Shown piece by piece: positions 16,976 through 26,578 of a stretch of DNA of 41,143 nucleotides. This DNA is from Prevotellaceae bacterium (GTDB lineage Bacteria; Bacteroidota; Bacteroidia; Bacteroidales; UBA932), in the NCBI GenBank assembly GCA_031263585.1, contig JAISFN010000072.1, forward strand, positions 1 through 41,143, read 5' to 3'. Numbering within the stretch: position 1 is the first letter of the stretch; each line of letters begins with the position of its first letter. The position numbers and the translations under genes were made by a program. The notes below the pieces were generated by a model. That model did no database searches, was not told the origin of the DNA, and saw only the letters and a program-made list of their open reading frames with translations.

Positions 16976-17662
16976 ATGATTAGAACAATAAATTTAACAA
17001 AAATTTTTCGCACGGAAGAAGTTGAAACAACGGCGCTTAACGAGGTGAACCTAAAAGTGAACGAACGGGAGTTTTTGGCTATTATGGGACCCTCGGGTTG
17101 CGGTAAATCAACCTTGCTCAATATTTTGGGCTTGCTTGACAACCCTACCAACGGCGAATTATATTTTCTGGGGCACGAGGTTGCCCGGTATAAGGAGAGC
17201 GAGCGCACACATTTGCGTAAAGCCAATATCGGCTTTGTTTTCCAAAGCTTTAACCTGATTGATGAACTTACGGTTTTTGAAAACGTTGAACTTCCGCTGC
17301 TTTACATGAAAGTACCTGCCGGTGAACGTAAGAAAAAGGTGAACGAAGCGCTGGAACGTATGGGAATAACACTTCGTGCCAAACATTTTCCGCAACAGTT
17401 GTCGGGCGGGCAGCAGCAGCGTGTGGCTATTGCCCGTGCCGTTGTGGTTAAGCCTAAATTAATATTGGCCGACGAACCTACCGGAAACCTCGATTCGGCT
17501 AACGGGGCCGAAGTGATGAGGCTGCTGCACGATTTAAATGGCGAAGGAACAACAATTGTAATGGTTACTCACTCGGAAGAAAATGCGGACGAAGCGCACC
17601 GCATCGTCCGTATGCTCGACGGTAAAATATTGACAGAAAGTATTAAAAAAAATATTGTATAA
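16976..17662 (+). CDS. LolD/MacB-like ABC transporter ATPase
   Basis: The protein has 228 residues, the normal length for the FtsE/LolD/MacB ATPase class. Walker A is GPSGCGKST (38-46), the Q loop Gln90, the signature LSGGQQQR (142-149), Walker B LILADEP (162-168) and the H-loop His199. The YxxSERTHLR and VFQSFNLIDELTV segments fit the class that drives FtsX-type permeases. It is the last gene of the operon and the only ATPase in it, so it should energise the permeases encoded before it. A decayed IS5 element begins about 30 bases after its stop. No terminator is visible in between. Confidence 0.95.
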   Translation: MIRTINLTKIFRTEEVETTALNEVNLKVNEREFLAIMGPSGCGKSTLLNILGLLDNPTNGELYFLGHEVARYKESERTHLRKANIGFVFQSFNLIDELTVFENVELPLLYMKVPAGERKKKVNEALERMGITLRAKHFPQQLSGGQQQRVAIARAVVVKPKLILADEPTGNLDSANGAEVMRLLHDLNGEGTTIVMVTHSEENADEAHRIVRMLDGKILTESIKKNIV

Positions 17663-17899
17663 AAAGTGTAAAGTAAAGCGAGTAAGCTAGAAAAGAGACT
17701 GTCTCAAAAGTTCTCTTAAGGGTGCAGAGAAATAATTTTTCCATAATTTTCTTCACTTATAGTTTCTGGCACGGTTATTGATGTAGTAATTTATGTTTTT
17801 CATAAGTTTTAAGGTTTAAGGTTAGGTTAGGAAAGGAGTGGGTAGTTTGCTTACTCCTTTCTATTTTTCAGTTTTTATATTTAGCTTTCTTAGTAACTG

Positions 17900-18759
17900 T
17901 TAGGAAATTATATTTAAACCGATCATCGCTAATTGCATCATCGCTTGACTAGCAGCAGTTAATTTTTCATAGTCTCCGGAAAACTTCTTTCGGAACAGGA
18001 TATCCTTGCTAACGTTCTTTCGACAATCCGCCTTTTTGGCAGAACTTTAAAGTTGATTTGTTCATCTCTTTTTATAATCTGCAAATCCCAGGAAAACTGT
18101 TTCTTTACCCAATCAATAATAGTTTGTCCGCTATAACCGGAATCAGCAATAATAGCTTTGATATTTCCCAAAACTTATCTTTGAGTAATGGAAGTACCCT
18201 TTTAATCCCATTACAGTATTGAATGTTAGCTCCATGTACATGAGCTAACAAAAGACATCCCTGCGTATTCGTAAAAATATGACGTTTACGGCCTTTTGTT
18301 TTTTTGCCGACATCATAGCCAATTTCTTGTTTACATGTATGTGCCGTTTTAACAGACTGACTATAAATAATACCAAGGCTGGGTTTTATTTTCTTTTTAT
18401 GCAATTTCCGCTCTCCAGCATTTAATATAGAGCTTAAGTTAATTTATCTTTATGTACTGATAATAAGATAATTATAAAAATTAAAATTCGACCTGTAATT
18501 AAATTGACATAATCACTAATATATCCGGCGCCTCTTCAATGACTCCATTGTTTTTCCGTTTCTTAAAATAATAATAAACTACTGGCCAATGAGGAAAATG
18601 ATGAGGAAGCATACGCCATTGACAGCCTGTTTTCACTAAATAAAGAATTTAATTCCATATTTCCCGCAATATATGCGACTGTTTTCTTATGTCATTCAAA
18701 ATCTTTTCTATAAATTGCCGCTAGGTATCGCTTAAATTACTTGTATAAATTTTATTCAT
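17900..18759 (-). pseudogene. IS5-family transposase, several stops and frameshifts
   Basis: From the ATG at 18757-18759, the reading starts MNKIYTSNLSDT, then [19 protein letters not shown], the typical IS5 N-terminus. Next come KTKGRKRHIFTNTQGCLLLA (DDE region), IIADSGYSGQTIIDWVKKQF (second catalytic Asp segment) and, after a frameshift, DYEKLTAASQAMMQLAMIGL at the C-terminus. Stops and at least two frame changes break it. The full product would have about 286 residues, the expected length. It cannot be active. Confidence 0.85.
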
Positions 18760-18892
18760 TGTAATTTTAAAGGATTTATAATCTTAAAATCACCAATAAG
18801 TTTCAATATAAACAACTGATAAACAATGTTTTTTACATGTTATGCCGTTTTTTACTCTATAAAATCTTTTCTTTTAATATCCTAACAATTAC

Positions 18893-18999
18893 TTACATCC
18901 CTTACAACGCCATCGCTGTATGTCGGTAATACTTTTGTCGTTTTTTTACAAATGAGCGCCGCCACAGTACTGGCAATGGATTTCTTCACGATCTACCAT
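18893..18999 (-). pseudogene. zinc-ribbon transposase N-terminal fragment
   Basis: The minus-strand frame from the ATG at 18997-18999 has IHCQYCGGAH, one stop, then SITDIQRWRCKGCK. The CxxC...CxxC layout with a QRWRC-like motif matches the N-terminal zinc ribbon of IS1-like transposases. The rest of the gene is missing, cut near 18893. Confidence 0.55.
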
Positions 19000-19143
19000 A
19001 TTGTTTTTCTAAAGATAATACTTCTCAGCGATTTTGAGACACTATTATTTATAAATAACTATAATTAAAATATATAAATTCCGTTTCAATTATTTACCAT
19101 CTTTATTCCCAGCTCTCGATTCTCGATTCTAAGTAAAAAGCTG

Positions 19144-19151
19144 TATTTTTG
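19144..19151 (+). promoter_or_regulatory. candidate -7 box for the lptF/G-ribBA-fmt genes
   Basis: TATTTTTG, followed by CACTCG, fits TAnnTTTG and lies 23 bases before the GTG start at 19175. The -33 region shows no clear TTTG. Confidence 0.5.
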
Positions 19152-19174
19152 CACTCGCAGGAAAATAAAATAAC

Positions 19175-21085
19175 GTGAAAGTACTCCACAAATTCATTAT
19201 AAAATCGTATGTAGGGCCTATGGTTCTTACCTTTTTTATTGTGATGTTCATTATGTTAATGCAATTTTTATGGCTTTACATTGATGAAATTGTAGGAAAA
19301 GGTTTACAGCTTAGCGTTATCGCCGAACTGCTATTCTGGGTATCCATAACATCGATACCCATGGCTTTGCCTTTGTCAACCCTATTTGCCTCGCTTATGA
19401 CGATGGGAAACCTGGGTGAAAACAACGAATTACTGGCCATAAAAGCAGCCGGTATATCGTTGCAGCGTATTTTAAGGCCATTGTTCGTACTGGTTTTTAT
19501 TGTAGTGGTAATAGGTGGTTTTTTTGCAAGCAATAACCTGGTACCTTATGCCAATCTTAAAATGAGATCGCTGCTATACGATGTAAAGAAAAAACGCCCG
19601 GAATTAACCATTCCTGAAGGAATTTTTTACAACGGCATGCCCGACTACAGCATACGCATAGGTAAAAAAGAACCCGAAACCAACTTGCTCCGGGATGTGT
19701 TGATTTACGATCACCGGTCGGGTCGAGGAAATTTGTCGTTAACCATTGCCGATTCGGGTTATATTAAACAGACCCCTGACCAGCAAAACCTAATATTCAC
19801 ATTATATAACGGTCGGTCATACCAAGAGCAACTGGACAAAACGGGACGTTTTATGCCACAGCGTGGGTTTTCGCGTCGCTGGTTCGATGAGCAAACCATA
19901 CTCGTATCACTCGGAAATACCGACTTTACGCGCACCGACGAGTCGTTATTCTCCAATTTCGCGCAAATGCAAAGCATCGTACAGCTCGACCATTCGTACG
20001 ATTCATTGTCGTTGATACAAAAGGAAAAGCTTAACAATTTCGAAAGCCAGATTATCCGTACAGGCATGATTTTCGAGGGATCGCGTGAATTAGACACTGT
20101 CGGTCAAAACCATGCCCGTTACCGGTATATCGTTAATGTCGATTCAATTTTCAAAACTTTATCTACTTTACAAAAAATACAGGTATCCGAACGGGCCTTA
20201 TTGCAGGCCGAAGGCGCCAAATCGCAAATAGAAACCTATGCAGCCGATTATGAAATAAGGCGAAAGCAAATTGCCAACATACAAATCGAATGGCACCGCA
20301 AGTTTACACTATCCATAGCATGTATCATCTTCTTTTTCATCGGCGCTCCATTAGGTGCGATTATCCGTAAAGGCGGGTTGGGCATGCCCTCGATCATATC
20401 CATATTATTTTTTGTAATATACTGGGTTATTGACATATCATGCAAAAAAATGGCACAAAGCGGCGCTATGGACTCCATTACGGCAACCTGGTTTTCGAGC
20501 TTAATACTGGCCCCCATTGCCGTATTTTTAACAATTAAAGCAACCTCCGACTCATCGTTATTCAATCCTGATAAATATATGGCCTTCTTCAATAAAATTT
20601 TCGGAAGGATAAAAAAGCTGATTGTCAGGGTAAATTTGGACGAAACAACTCCCGATAGGGAAATTGCATCGAACATTGAGTTCGACACGGCCATATCCGA
20701 GATTAATAAGTTAAGTAACCAATACAATGCAAATTACAGGCTAAACAAACTTTTTATATTTGCCCGCAAAAAATGGTTGATGTCGGAAGGACAACAGGAA
20801 TTAAAAGATATTGAACAGAAATACAACAAGCTCATAGCTATGTTAGCCCCTATTGATGATGATGAAAGAGTGCGTGAACAACTGAGACAGTATCCGGTTT
20901 TAGACAGTTCGAAATACAAACTGCCCGATTTAAACGTTTTAATGTGCATAGGATTGACCATACTATTTCCTGTGGGTATAGTTTTTTATATTGTAACATT
21001 GAATAAACGGAAAAAGTTGAACTATATTTTAAGCGAAATTATTGATATAAACAATACTATAAACGTTATTTTAGGTAAGAGATGA
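19175..21085 (+). CDS. LptF/LptG-family lipopolysaccharide export permease
   Basis: The protein has 636 residues and a GTG start. YjgP/YjgQ features are visible: the N-terminal membrane helices of the [19 protein letters not shown] type, the [16 protein letters not shown] segment, and the later [19 protein letters not shown] helix that is diagnostic for this family. A periplasmic jellyroll-like domain lies between the helix groups. The length is well above the 360 residues of the enterobacterial proteins. The C-terminal extension (about 470-636), with two more hydrophobic segments near the end, is usual in Bacteroidota. It should extract lipopolysaccharide from the inner membrane together with LptB, which is not in the window. 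The stop overlaps the ribBA start by four bases, so the two are translationally coupled. Whether to call it LptF or LptG cannot be decided. Confidence 0.88.
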   Translation: MKVLHKFIIKSYVGPMVLTFFIVMFIMLMQFLWLYIDEIVGKGLQLSVIAELLFWVSITSIPMALPLSTLFASLMTMGNLGENNELLAIKAAGISLQRILRPLFVLVFIVVVIGGFFASNNLVPYANLKMRSLLYDVKKKRPELTIPEGIFYNGMPDYSIRIGKKEPETNLLRDVLIYDHRSGRGNLSLTIADSGYIKQTPDQQNLIFTLYNGRSYQEQLDKTGRFMPQRGFSRRWFDEQTILVSLGNTDFTRTDESLFSNFAQMQSIVQLDHSYDSLSLIQKEKLNNFESQIIRTGMIFEGSRELDTVGQNHARYRYIVNVDSIFKTLSTLQKIQVSERALLQAEGAKSQIETYAADYEIRRKQIANIQIEWHRKFTLSIACIIFFFIGAPLGAIIRKGGLGMPSIISILFFVIYWVIDISCKKMAQSGAMDSITATWFSSLILAPIAVFLTIKATSDSSLFNPDKYMAFFNKIFGRIKKLIVRVNLDETTPDREIASNIEFDTAISEINKLSNQYNANYRLNKLFIFARKKWLMSEGQQELKDIEQKYNKLIAMLAPIDDDERVREQLRQYPVLDSSKYKLPDLNVLMCIGLTILFPVGIVFYIVTLNKRKKLNYILSEIIDINNTINVILGKR

Positions 21086-22308
21086 GCGATATACGATTAA
21101 ATACCATAGATGAGGCACTGGAAGATATCCGGTTAGGAAAAGTTGTTATTGTAGTTGACGACGAAGACCGTGAAAATGAAGGCGATTTTATTGTTGCCGC
21201 CGAAAAAATTACCCCCGAAATAGTAAATTTTATGGCTACCCATGGGCGTGGTTTAATATGTGCTCCCCTGCCCGAATCGAGGTGCGAGGAGCTTGAACTG
21301 GATTTAATGGTTGGTAAAAATACCGCAGTATACGAAACTCCGTTTACCGTTTCGGTGGATTTGATAGGCTCGGGATGTACTACCGGCATATCGGCATCCG
21401 ACAGGGCAAAAACCATCCGGGCGCTGGTTGATCCGGCAACATCGCCTATCGATCTGGGGCGTCCGGGACATATATTTCCGTTAAAAGCACGCGAACGTGG
21501 TGTGATACGTCGCGCTGGACACACCGAGGCAGTAGTCGATCTTACCCGTATGGCCGGACTTACACCCGGCGGCGCATTGGTAGAGATTATGAGTGAGGAT
21601 GGTACAATGGCGCGTTTACCCCAGTTGATGGAAATTGCTAAACGCTTCGGGTTGAAAATAATAGCCATAAAAGACCTGATTGCCTACCGTTTAAAATCGG
21701 ACAGTATTGTTGATCGGGGCGAAACCGTACATTTACCTACACAATACGGCGATTTCAAATTAACGGTTTTCCGTCAAAAATCAAACGGGCAGGAACATGT
21801 AGCCATTGTAAAAGGAGAATGGACTTCGAATGATATTGTGCTGGTTCGCGTACATTCGTCGTGCATGACCGGTGATATTTTTGGTTCGTGCCGTTGCGAT
21901 TGCGGCTCGCAACTTCACGAAGCTTTACGCATGATTGAAAAAGAAGGGTGTGGAGCTATTGTATATCTCAATCAAGAAGGCAGGGGCATCGGTTTGTTCA
22001 ATAAAATACATGCCTATAAATTACAGGAAGAAGGAAAAGATACTGTTGAGGCCAATATCGAGCTGGGTTTCCAGGCCGATGAACGCGATTACGGTGTAGG
22101 CGCTAGCATTCTGCACGAAATTAAGGTGCGTAAAGCTCGTTTAATGACAAATAATCCGCTAAAACGAAAAGGACTTGAAGGCTACGGAATTGAAATTATA
22201 GGTAATGTGCCTATAATTATTTCGCCCAATCTATATAACCGGGGATATTTGTCGACTAAAGAAAACAAAATGGGACATACATTAGGGCTAAAGCAGGATA
22301 AGAAATAG
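21082..22308 (+). CDS. ribBA: bifunctional DHBP synthase / GTP cyclohydrolase II
   Basis: The protein has 408 residues. The N-terminal half is 3,4-dihydroxy-2-butanone-4-phosphate synthase, with [11 protein letters not shown] (about residues 27-37) and [11 protein letters not shown] near 150. The C-terminal half is GTP cyclohydrolase II, with [20 protein letters not shown] (zinc cysteines) and NQEGRGIGL. The two activities make the two precursors of riboflavin from ribulose 5-phosphate and GTP in the cytoplasm. The length is usual for the fusion. The ATG overlaps the stop of the upstream permease gene, and fmt follows after five bases, so the three genes form an operon. No FMN riboswitch is visible upstream. 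Confidence 0.97.
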   Translation: MSDIRLNTIDEALEDIRLGKVVIVVDDEDRENEGDFIVAAEKITPEIVNFMATHGRGLICAPLPESRCEELELDLMVGKNTAVYETPFTVSVDLIGSGCTTGISASDRAKTIRALVDPATSPIDLGRPGHIFPLKARERGVIRRAGHTEAVVDLTRMAGLTPGGALVEIMSEDGTMARLPQLMEIAKRFGLKIIAIKDLIAYRLKSDSIVDRGETVHLPTQYGDFKLTVFRQKSNGQEHVAIVKGEWTSNDIVLVRVHSSCMTGDIFGSCRCDCGSQLHEALRMIEKEGCGAIVYLNQEGRGIGLFNKIHAYKLQEEGKDTVEANIELGFQADERDYGVGASILHEIKVRKARLMTNNPLKRKGLEGYGIEIIGNVPIIISPNLYNRGYLSTKENKMGHTLGLKQDKK

Positions 22309-22313
22309 GAAAT

Positions 22314-23267
22314 ATGGGCAATACATTACGCATTATTTACATGGGTACACCCGATTTTGCAGTTGAACCTTTACGGCAAATTATAAACGCTGAAATAAGA
22401 GTAGTAGCCGTAATTACAGTACCTGATAAACCCGCCGGACGCGGACAAAAACTACAACAATCGCCCGTTAAACAATTTGCATTGCAAAACAATCTGCCTG
22501 TTTTGCAACCCGAACGATTGCGTGATGAAAATTTTCTTGCCGAACTGAAATCTTTTCACGCCGATTTGTTTATTGTAGTGGCATTCCGTATGTTGCCCGA
22601 AGCAGTATGGAGTATGCCTCCGAAGGGAACGATTAATTTACACGCTTCATTATTGCCCCAATACCGTGGGGCTGCTCCTATCAACAGGGCTATTATCGAT
22701 GGTGAGACCACTACCGGAGTAACAAGTTTTTTTATTACTCACGAAATAGATACCGGAAATATCCTGTTACAGGATAACGTAACAATAAGCGAAAAGGAAA
22801 CCGCCGGCAAACTGCATGATAAATTAATGATAGCTGGAGCCAAGTTGCTGGTAACAACCATTCAAAAACTAAGTGAAGGAACTATCACAGCAAATCCGCA
22901 AGTAAATACAGGTAAGTTGAAACCTGCCCCCAAATTATTTAAAAACGATTGCCGCATTAACTGGAATGCCGATGTACGCCAGATATACAATTTAATTAGA
23001 GGCTTACATCCCTATCCGACAGCTTGGAGCGAGATGATTTCAGGTAAAGAATCTATCAGCGTAAAGATATATGAATCGGAAACGGAAGAACAAGAACATC
23101 AATATCTTCCGGGAACAATTATCAGCGACGGAAAAATATACTTAAAAGTGGCTTGCACTAACGGCTTTATCCATATTAACTCATTACAATTGGCAGGTAA
23201 AAAACAACTGCCTATTCAACATTTTTTAATAGGTTTTAAACGGATTAACGAGTTTTCATTTAAATAA
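22314..23267 (+). CDS. fmt: methionyl-tRNA formyltransferase
   Basis: The protein has 317 residues, a normal length. The start contains YMGTPDFAVEPL. The formyl-tetrahydrofolate site contains NLHASLLPQYRGAAPINRAI, with the catalytic Asn-His pair, and the Asp lies in THEIDTGNIL. The C-terminal OB-like domain (about 205-317) includes LKPAPKLFKNDCRINW. It formylates initiator Met-tRNA for translation initiation. It is the last gene of the lptF/G-ribBA-fmt operon, and a 700-base gap follows. Confidence 0.97.
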   Translation: MGNTLRIIYMGTPDFAVEPLRQIINAEIRVVAVITVPDKPAGRGQKLQQSPVKQFALQNNLPVLQPERLRDENFLAELKSFHADLFIVVAFRMLPEAVWSMPPKGTINLHASLLPQYRGAAPINRAIIDGETTTGVTSFFITHEIDTGNILLQDNVTISEKETAGKLHDKLMIAGAKLLVTTIQKLSEGTITANPQVNTGKLKPAPKLFKNDCRINWNADVRQIYNLIRGLHPYPTAWSEMISGKESISVKIYESETEEQEHQYLPGTIISDGKIYLKVACTNGFIHINSLQLAGKKQLPIQHFLIGFKRINEFSFK

Positions 23268-23970
23268 ATTATTATGTAGTCTTTTCGATATATTTGAGCT
23301 AGTCTTTTACAAATAAATGATTTAATACTTTTTATTCAGTATATTGTCAATTGTTAAAGTCCTTGCCATTATTTAATTATCATTTAAACGGTTTACATAT
23401 ATTTGCATCAGGTAACATGTATAGTTCGGTTATTGTTTTTACAAAAAAAGTTTTTATCTATTAAAAAAAGTTAAATAGATTTTGAAATTGTACCTTTCTT
23501 GTTACTTTTTGATTACATTTGTCCATTTAAATCAACCTAAAATCAAGTTAATAAAATTTTAGTTGGATAAAAAATAAACAGAATATCCATGTGCTTATTG
23601 CTGAAAATAAAGTATATGGTATAGCAACAGGTAGAATGGTTTAAACATGTAATGTTTCTGACGGTTTATTATAATTAAGGGCTAATGTGCCGTTTAATAA
23701 CCGGAATTTTATAAAATAAACTATTAAAATTTAAACACTCTTAAGCGCTTAAATTAATGCATTGATTATAAGCATATATAAAATACAGGTATAAATTGTT
23801 TTATTAAAAGTTCTTAAATTACTTTAATTCTGTTGTATGCAATTATCTTTATCATAAAACTTCTACTACTTTTGTGTTCATAAAATGTAGTTAAGTTGTT
23901 TCATAGATAATTTACAACTTAATTATACTAAGTTAATTATAGACGATTAAACTGAAATATAGCATTCTTT
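23268..23970. other. long AT-rich gap upstream of the PorE-like gene
   Basis: There is no coding frame and no recognisable transposon end. It contains the perfect 12-base palindrome TTAAGCGCTTAA at 23741-23752 and a -7-like box at 23867-23874. The length suggests a regulatory region or decayed sequence. I see no tRNA or known RNA motif. Confidence 0.45.
23867..23874 (+). promoter_or_regulatory. candidate -7 box for the PorE-like/PorP operon
   Basis: TACTTTTG matches TAnnTTTG about 97 bases before the ATG at 23971, giving a leader of roughly 90 bases. The -33 element is not clear. Confidence 0.4.
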
Positions 23971-26502
23971 ATGAAGAGACACTTATTGACGCTAATAACT
24001 CTGCTGCTGAGCTTTAGCATGACATTTGGACAAAATACAAAAAAAGGTGATAAGGCATTTGACAATGGTGATTATTATCAGGCAATTGAAGAATATTCAA
24101 TGTTAGTAGATAATATGGACGATGCCGCTACACGTAGTTTATTGCGTTATCGGATTGCCGAAAGTTACCGTAGGATGAATCGCCCCGAAAAAGCCGAAAA
24201 ATATTATGTAGATGCTATTAAAGCCGGTTATATGAGTCCCGAAGTTTATTTCGGATATGGCGATATATTGCTGAAACTAGGGAAGTACGAAGATGCAAAA
24301 AGTGCTTTCGAAACATATAAACGTTCAAGCCCCGGCGACCGTTTAGTTGATGCAAAAATAGCTTCGTGTATTTATGCCCAAGCAAACCCGTTAACTAACC
24401 CTCATTTTACATTGCAACCGCTTGAAACGCTAAACTCAAGAGGTAGCGAATATGGTATCGCTTATTTTAACGATGCTTTGATTTATGCTTCTACCAGAAA
24501 TCCTATAGAAGAAGGAGATTCTAAAGAAAGCAGAAAAATATCACTCCGTACAGGTCTACCTTATTCCAAAATGTATATGTCGGTGCCTATAAACGGCCTT
24601 TACTCTACAGGCGAAGAGGTTGTCGGTTTAAACAGAGTATCGCAAACCAATGAGGGTACTTTTACATATGACCCAAGAACCAAGCTCGGCTATTACACTC
24701 GCTGCGATGCCGGTGACCAATGTTATGTTTACTATGCTGAATTTAAAGGCAATAAATGGGTAGAAAAAAATCGTTTACCGATTGATGGAAGGAAACAACC
24801 CGTAGGACACCCATGCTTTACACCCGACGGAAACCGTCTTTATTTTATTTCGGCCATGGAGGGAGGTTATGGTAAAAGCGATATTTGGTATATGGACAAG
24901 TTGCCCGACAACAAATGGAGTAAACCTATAAATGTTGGCCGCGAAGTAAACTCAGTAGGTAATGAATTTTTCCCTTTTGTAATGGATGGCTATCTGTTTT
25001 TTGCTTCCGACGGGCATCCCGGATACGGAGGCTTGGATATTTATGCCTCAAAAATTGAAGGAAACGCTCACGGGCCGGCATATAATATCGGTATGCCCTT
25101 TAACTCATCTCAGGATGACTTCAACCTTATTGAAAGATTGGATTTGTCGGAGGGTATGATGGTTAGTACCCGTCGCGGCGAAAAAAGTAATGATGATATA
25201 TTCCGTTATAACGGATTCCCTCATTCATTAATAGCATCAGGAAAAGTATATGACTCAATAAGCCTTCAACCGCTGCCCAATGCTACTGTTGAAATTATAA
25301 GAGGCGGTAAGGTTAAAGAAACACTAACTGTTACGGATAGCGGGACATTTATGTTTTATGCATTGCCCGATACCCTTTATCAATTAAAAGCATCTCTTTT
25401 AGCATATACAAGCAAATCAATTGACGTTAAAACCTCTCAAGAGCGTTTTGGCCATATTGATAATTTAGATATACCGCTAAACAGCACGGAAGCTTTTATT
25501 TCAGGTTTAGTGTATAACAAGGAAACAGGGGCGCCGCTCAGTGGTATTCCTGTTGTTCTTTACGAAAATAATAAGCAAATAGCTGTAATCACTTCTGATG
25601 CAAATGGTATTTACAAATTTGGCGATATTAAGCAAAATACCACATACGTAGTAAAAGCTGCACATAAAGAATACTTTACCGAAATAAAAACTAAAAATGT
25701 TGGCAGAATCGATAGAAGTATAGTATACAGTAAAGCTACCAGTGGCGATGATATGGACTTACCGCTTGAAAAGATTGTATTGAACAAGCAGGTTACAATT
25801 GAAAATATTCTGTACGATTATAATAAAGCGACATTACGTCCGGAATCGTTGGTGGAATTGGATAAGCTTGTTACGTATTTGAACCAGTCTCCTCAATTGA
25901 AATTACAGATTAGTTCGCACACCGATGCCAGAGGTTCGGCTAAAACCAATAATACCCTCTCGGAAAAACGTGCAAAATCTGTAGTCGATTACTTGTTATC
26001 GCGTGGTATTAGTCCTGCCCGTTTAACATGGAAAGGTTACGGAAAATCGGATCTTTTGATCAAAAAGGCTAAAACAGAGGCCGAACACCAGCTAAACCGC
26101 CGTACAACTTTTATGGTTACAGGTTTAATGGATACGCCGTTGTTTGATACAACCGGAGGTACAGCAACTGTTACAGTACCTGTTACTGGAGGTGGTTTAT
26201 CCGAAGGAATGCAAACTCCGACAACAACTCCCGGCAGCACAGCTACAATGCCGTCATCCGGAACTTATTCGAATCCGAACGCACCATTCGTAATACAGGT
26301 TGGAGCAGGCGCTACATTAAACTTGAACAACCCGAATTTCCAACGTTTGGCTACGCAGCTTAACTTGCAGGTATTCTACGAACAAGGCGCCGACAGGTTA
26401 TACCGTTACTTTGTGGGTGGATATAATACTCGTAATGAAGCCGAAGCAATGGCCAGCAGAATTAAGGCATTAGGTATTGATTGTTTTGTAAAAGCAAAAT
26501 AA
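23971..26502 (+). CDS. PorE-like OmpA-family protein with C-terminal SPOR domain
   Basis: The protein has 843 residues. A signal peptide (about 1-20, ending TFGQ) is followed by TPR-type repeats (about 22-135). A PD40/WD40-like propeller follows (about 165-415, with FTPDGNRLYFIS and ASDGHPGYGGLDIY), then carboxypeptidase-regulatory-like domains (about 420-600). The OmpA peptidoglycan-binding domain (about 605-720) has HTDARGSAKTNNTLSEKRA. After a T/P/G-rich linker, a SPOR-like domain (about 768-843) closes the protein. TPR-propeller-CRD-OmpA is the layout of PorE, the type IX secretion protein that links the outer-membrane machinery to the cell wall; SPOR is an extra, also wall-binding, module. 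A PorP/SprF gene follows 76 bases later. It should be periplasmic, wall-bound and outer-membrane associated. Confidence 0.85.
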   Translation: MKRHLLTLITLLLSFSMTFGQNTKKGDKAFDNGDYYQAIEEYSMLVDNMDDAATRSLLRYRIAESYRRMNRPEKAEKYYVDAIKAGYMSPEVYFGYGDILLKLGKYEDAKSAFETYKRSSPGDRLVDAKIASCIYAQANPLTNPHFTLQPLETLNSRGSEYGIAYFNDALIYASTRNPIEEGDSKESRKISLRTGLPYSKMYMSVPINGLYSTGEEVVGLNRVSQTNEGTFTYDPRTKLGYYTRCDAGDQCYVYYAEFKGNKWVEKNRLPIDGRKQPVGHPCFTPDGNRLYFISAMEGGYGKSDIWYMDKLPDNKWSKPINVGREVNSVGNEFFPFVMDGYLFFASDGHPGYGGLDIYASKIEGNAHGPAYNIGMPFNSSQDDFNLIERLDLSEGMMVSTRRGEKSNDDIFRYNGFPHSLIASGKVYDSISLQPLPNATVEIIRGGKVKETLTVTDSGTFMFYALPDTLYQLKASLLAYTSKSIDVKTSQERFGHIDNLDIPLNSTEAFISGLVYNKETGAPLSGIPVVLYENNKQIAVITSDANGIYKFGDIKQNTTYVVKAAHKEYFTEIKTKNVGRIDRSIVYSKATSGDDMDLPLEKIVLNKQVTIENILYDYNKATLRPESLVELDKLVTYLNQSPQLKLQISSHTDARGSAKTNNTLSEKRAKSVVDYLLSRGISPARLTWKGYGKSDLLIKKAKTEAEHQLNRRTTFMVTGLMDTPLFDTTGGTATVTVPVTGGGLSEGMQTPTTTPGSTATMPSSGTYSNPNAPFVIQVGAGATLNLNNPNFQRLATQLNLQVFYEQGADRLYRYFVGGYNTRNEAEAMASRIKALGIDCFVKAK

Positions 26503-26578
26503 ATATAATAAACTGGGCAGTATACAATAATTGTAAATTGCACAATTAAGCTAATAAAAAATAACAAGCATAAATAGT

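Larger units (their letters stand above)
17691..19043 (-). mobile_element. decayed IS5-type element with terminal repeats
   Basis: The left end AAAAGAGACTGTCTCAAAAG (17691-17710) and the right end TTTTGAGACA (19032-19041) form inverted repeats that share TGTCTCAAAA. Inside are a broken IS5-family transposase (17900-18759) and a second, unrelated zinc-ribbon transposase fragment (18893-18999). The ends may therefore belong to two different elements brought together. The element lies in the gap between the transporter operon and the lptF/G-like gene. Confidence 0.65.

Noticed and set aside
7018-17662. Bacteriocin or antibiotic biosynthetic cluster around the export operon
   Set aside because: No synthetase, precursor or immunity gene is visible; only transport and regulatory genes are present.
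19100-19135. CTCGATTCTCGATTCT direct repeat as an operator before the lptF/G-like gene
   Set aside because: Only two short tandem units, of a kind common near IS remnants; no symmetry is present.
21000-21082. FMN riboswitch before ribBA
   Set aside because: The gene overlaps the upstream permease gene, and the conserved FMN-aptamer blocks are not seen there or before 19175.
23741-23752. Perfect palindrome TTAAGCGCTTAA as a regulator site
   Set aside because: At 12 bases in AT-rich DNA and about 220 bases from the next gene, it may be chance; it is mentioned in the gap entry only.
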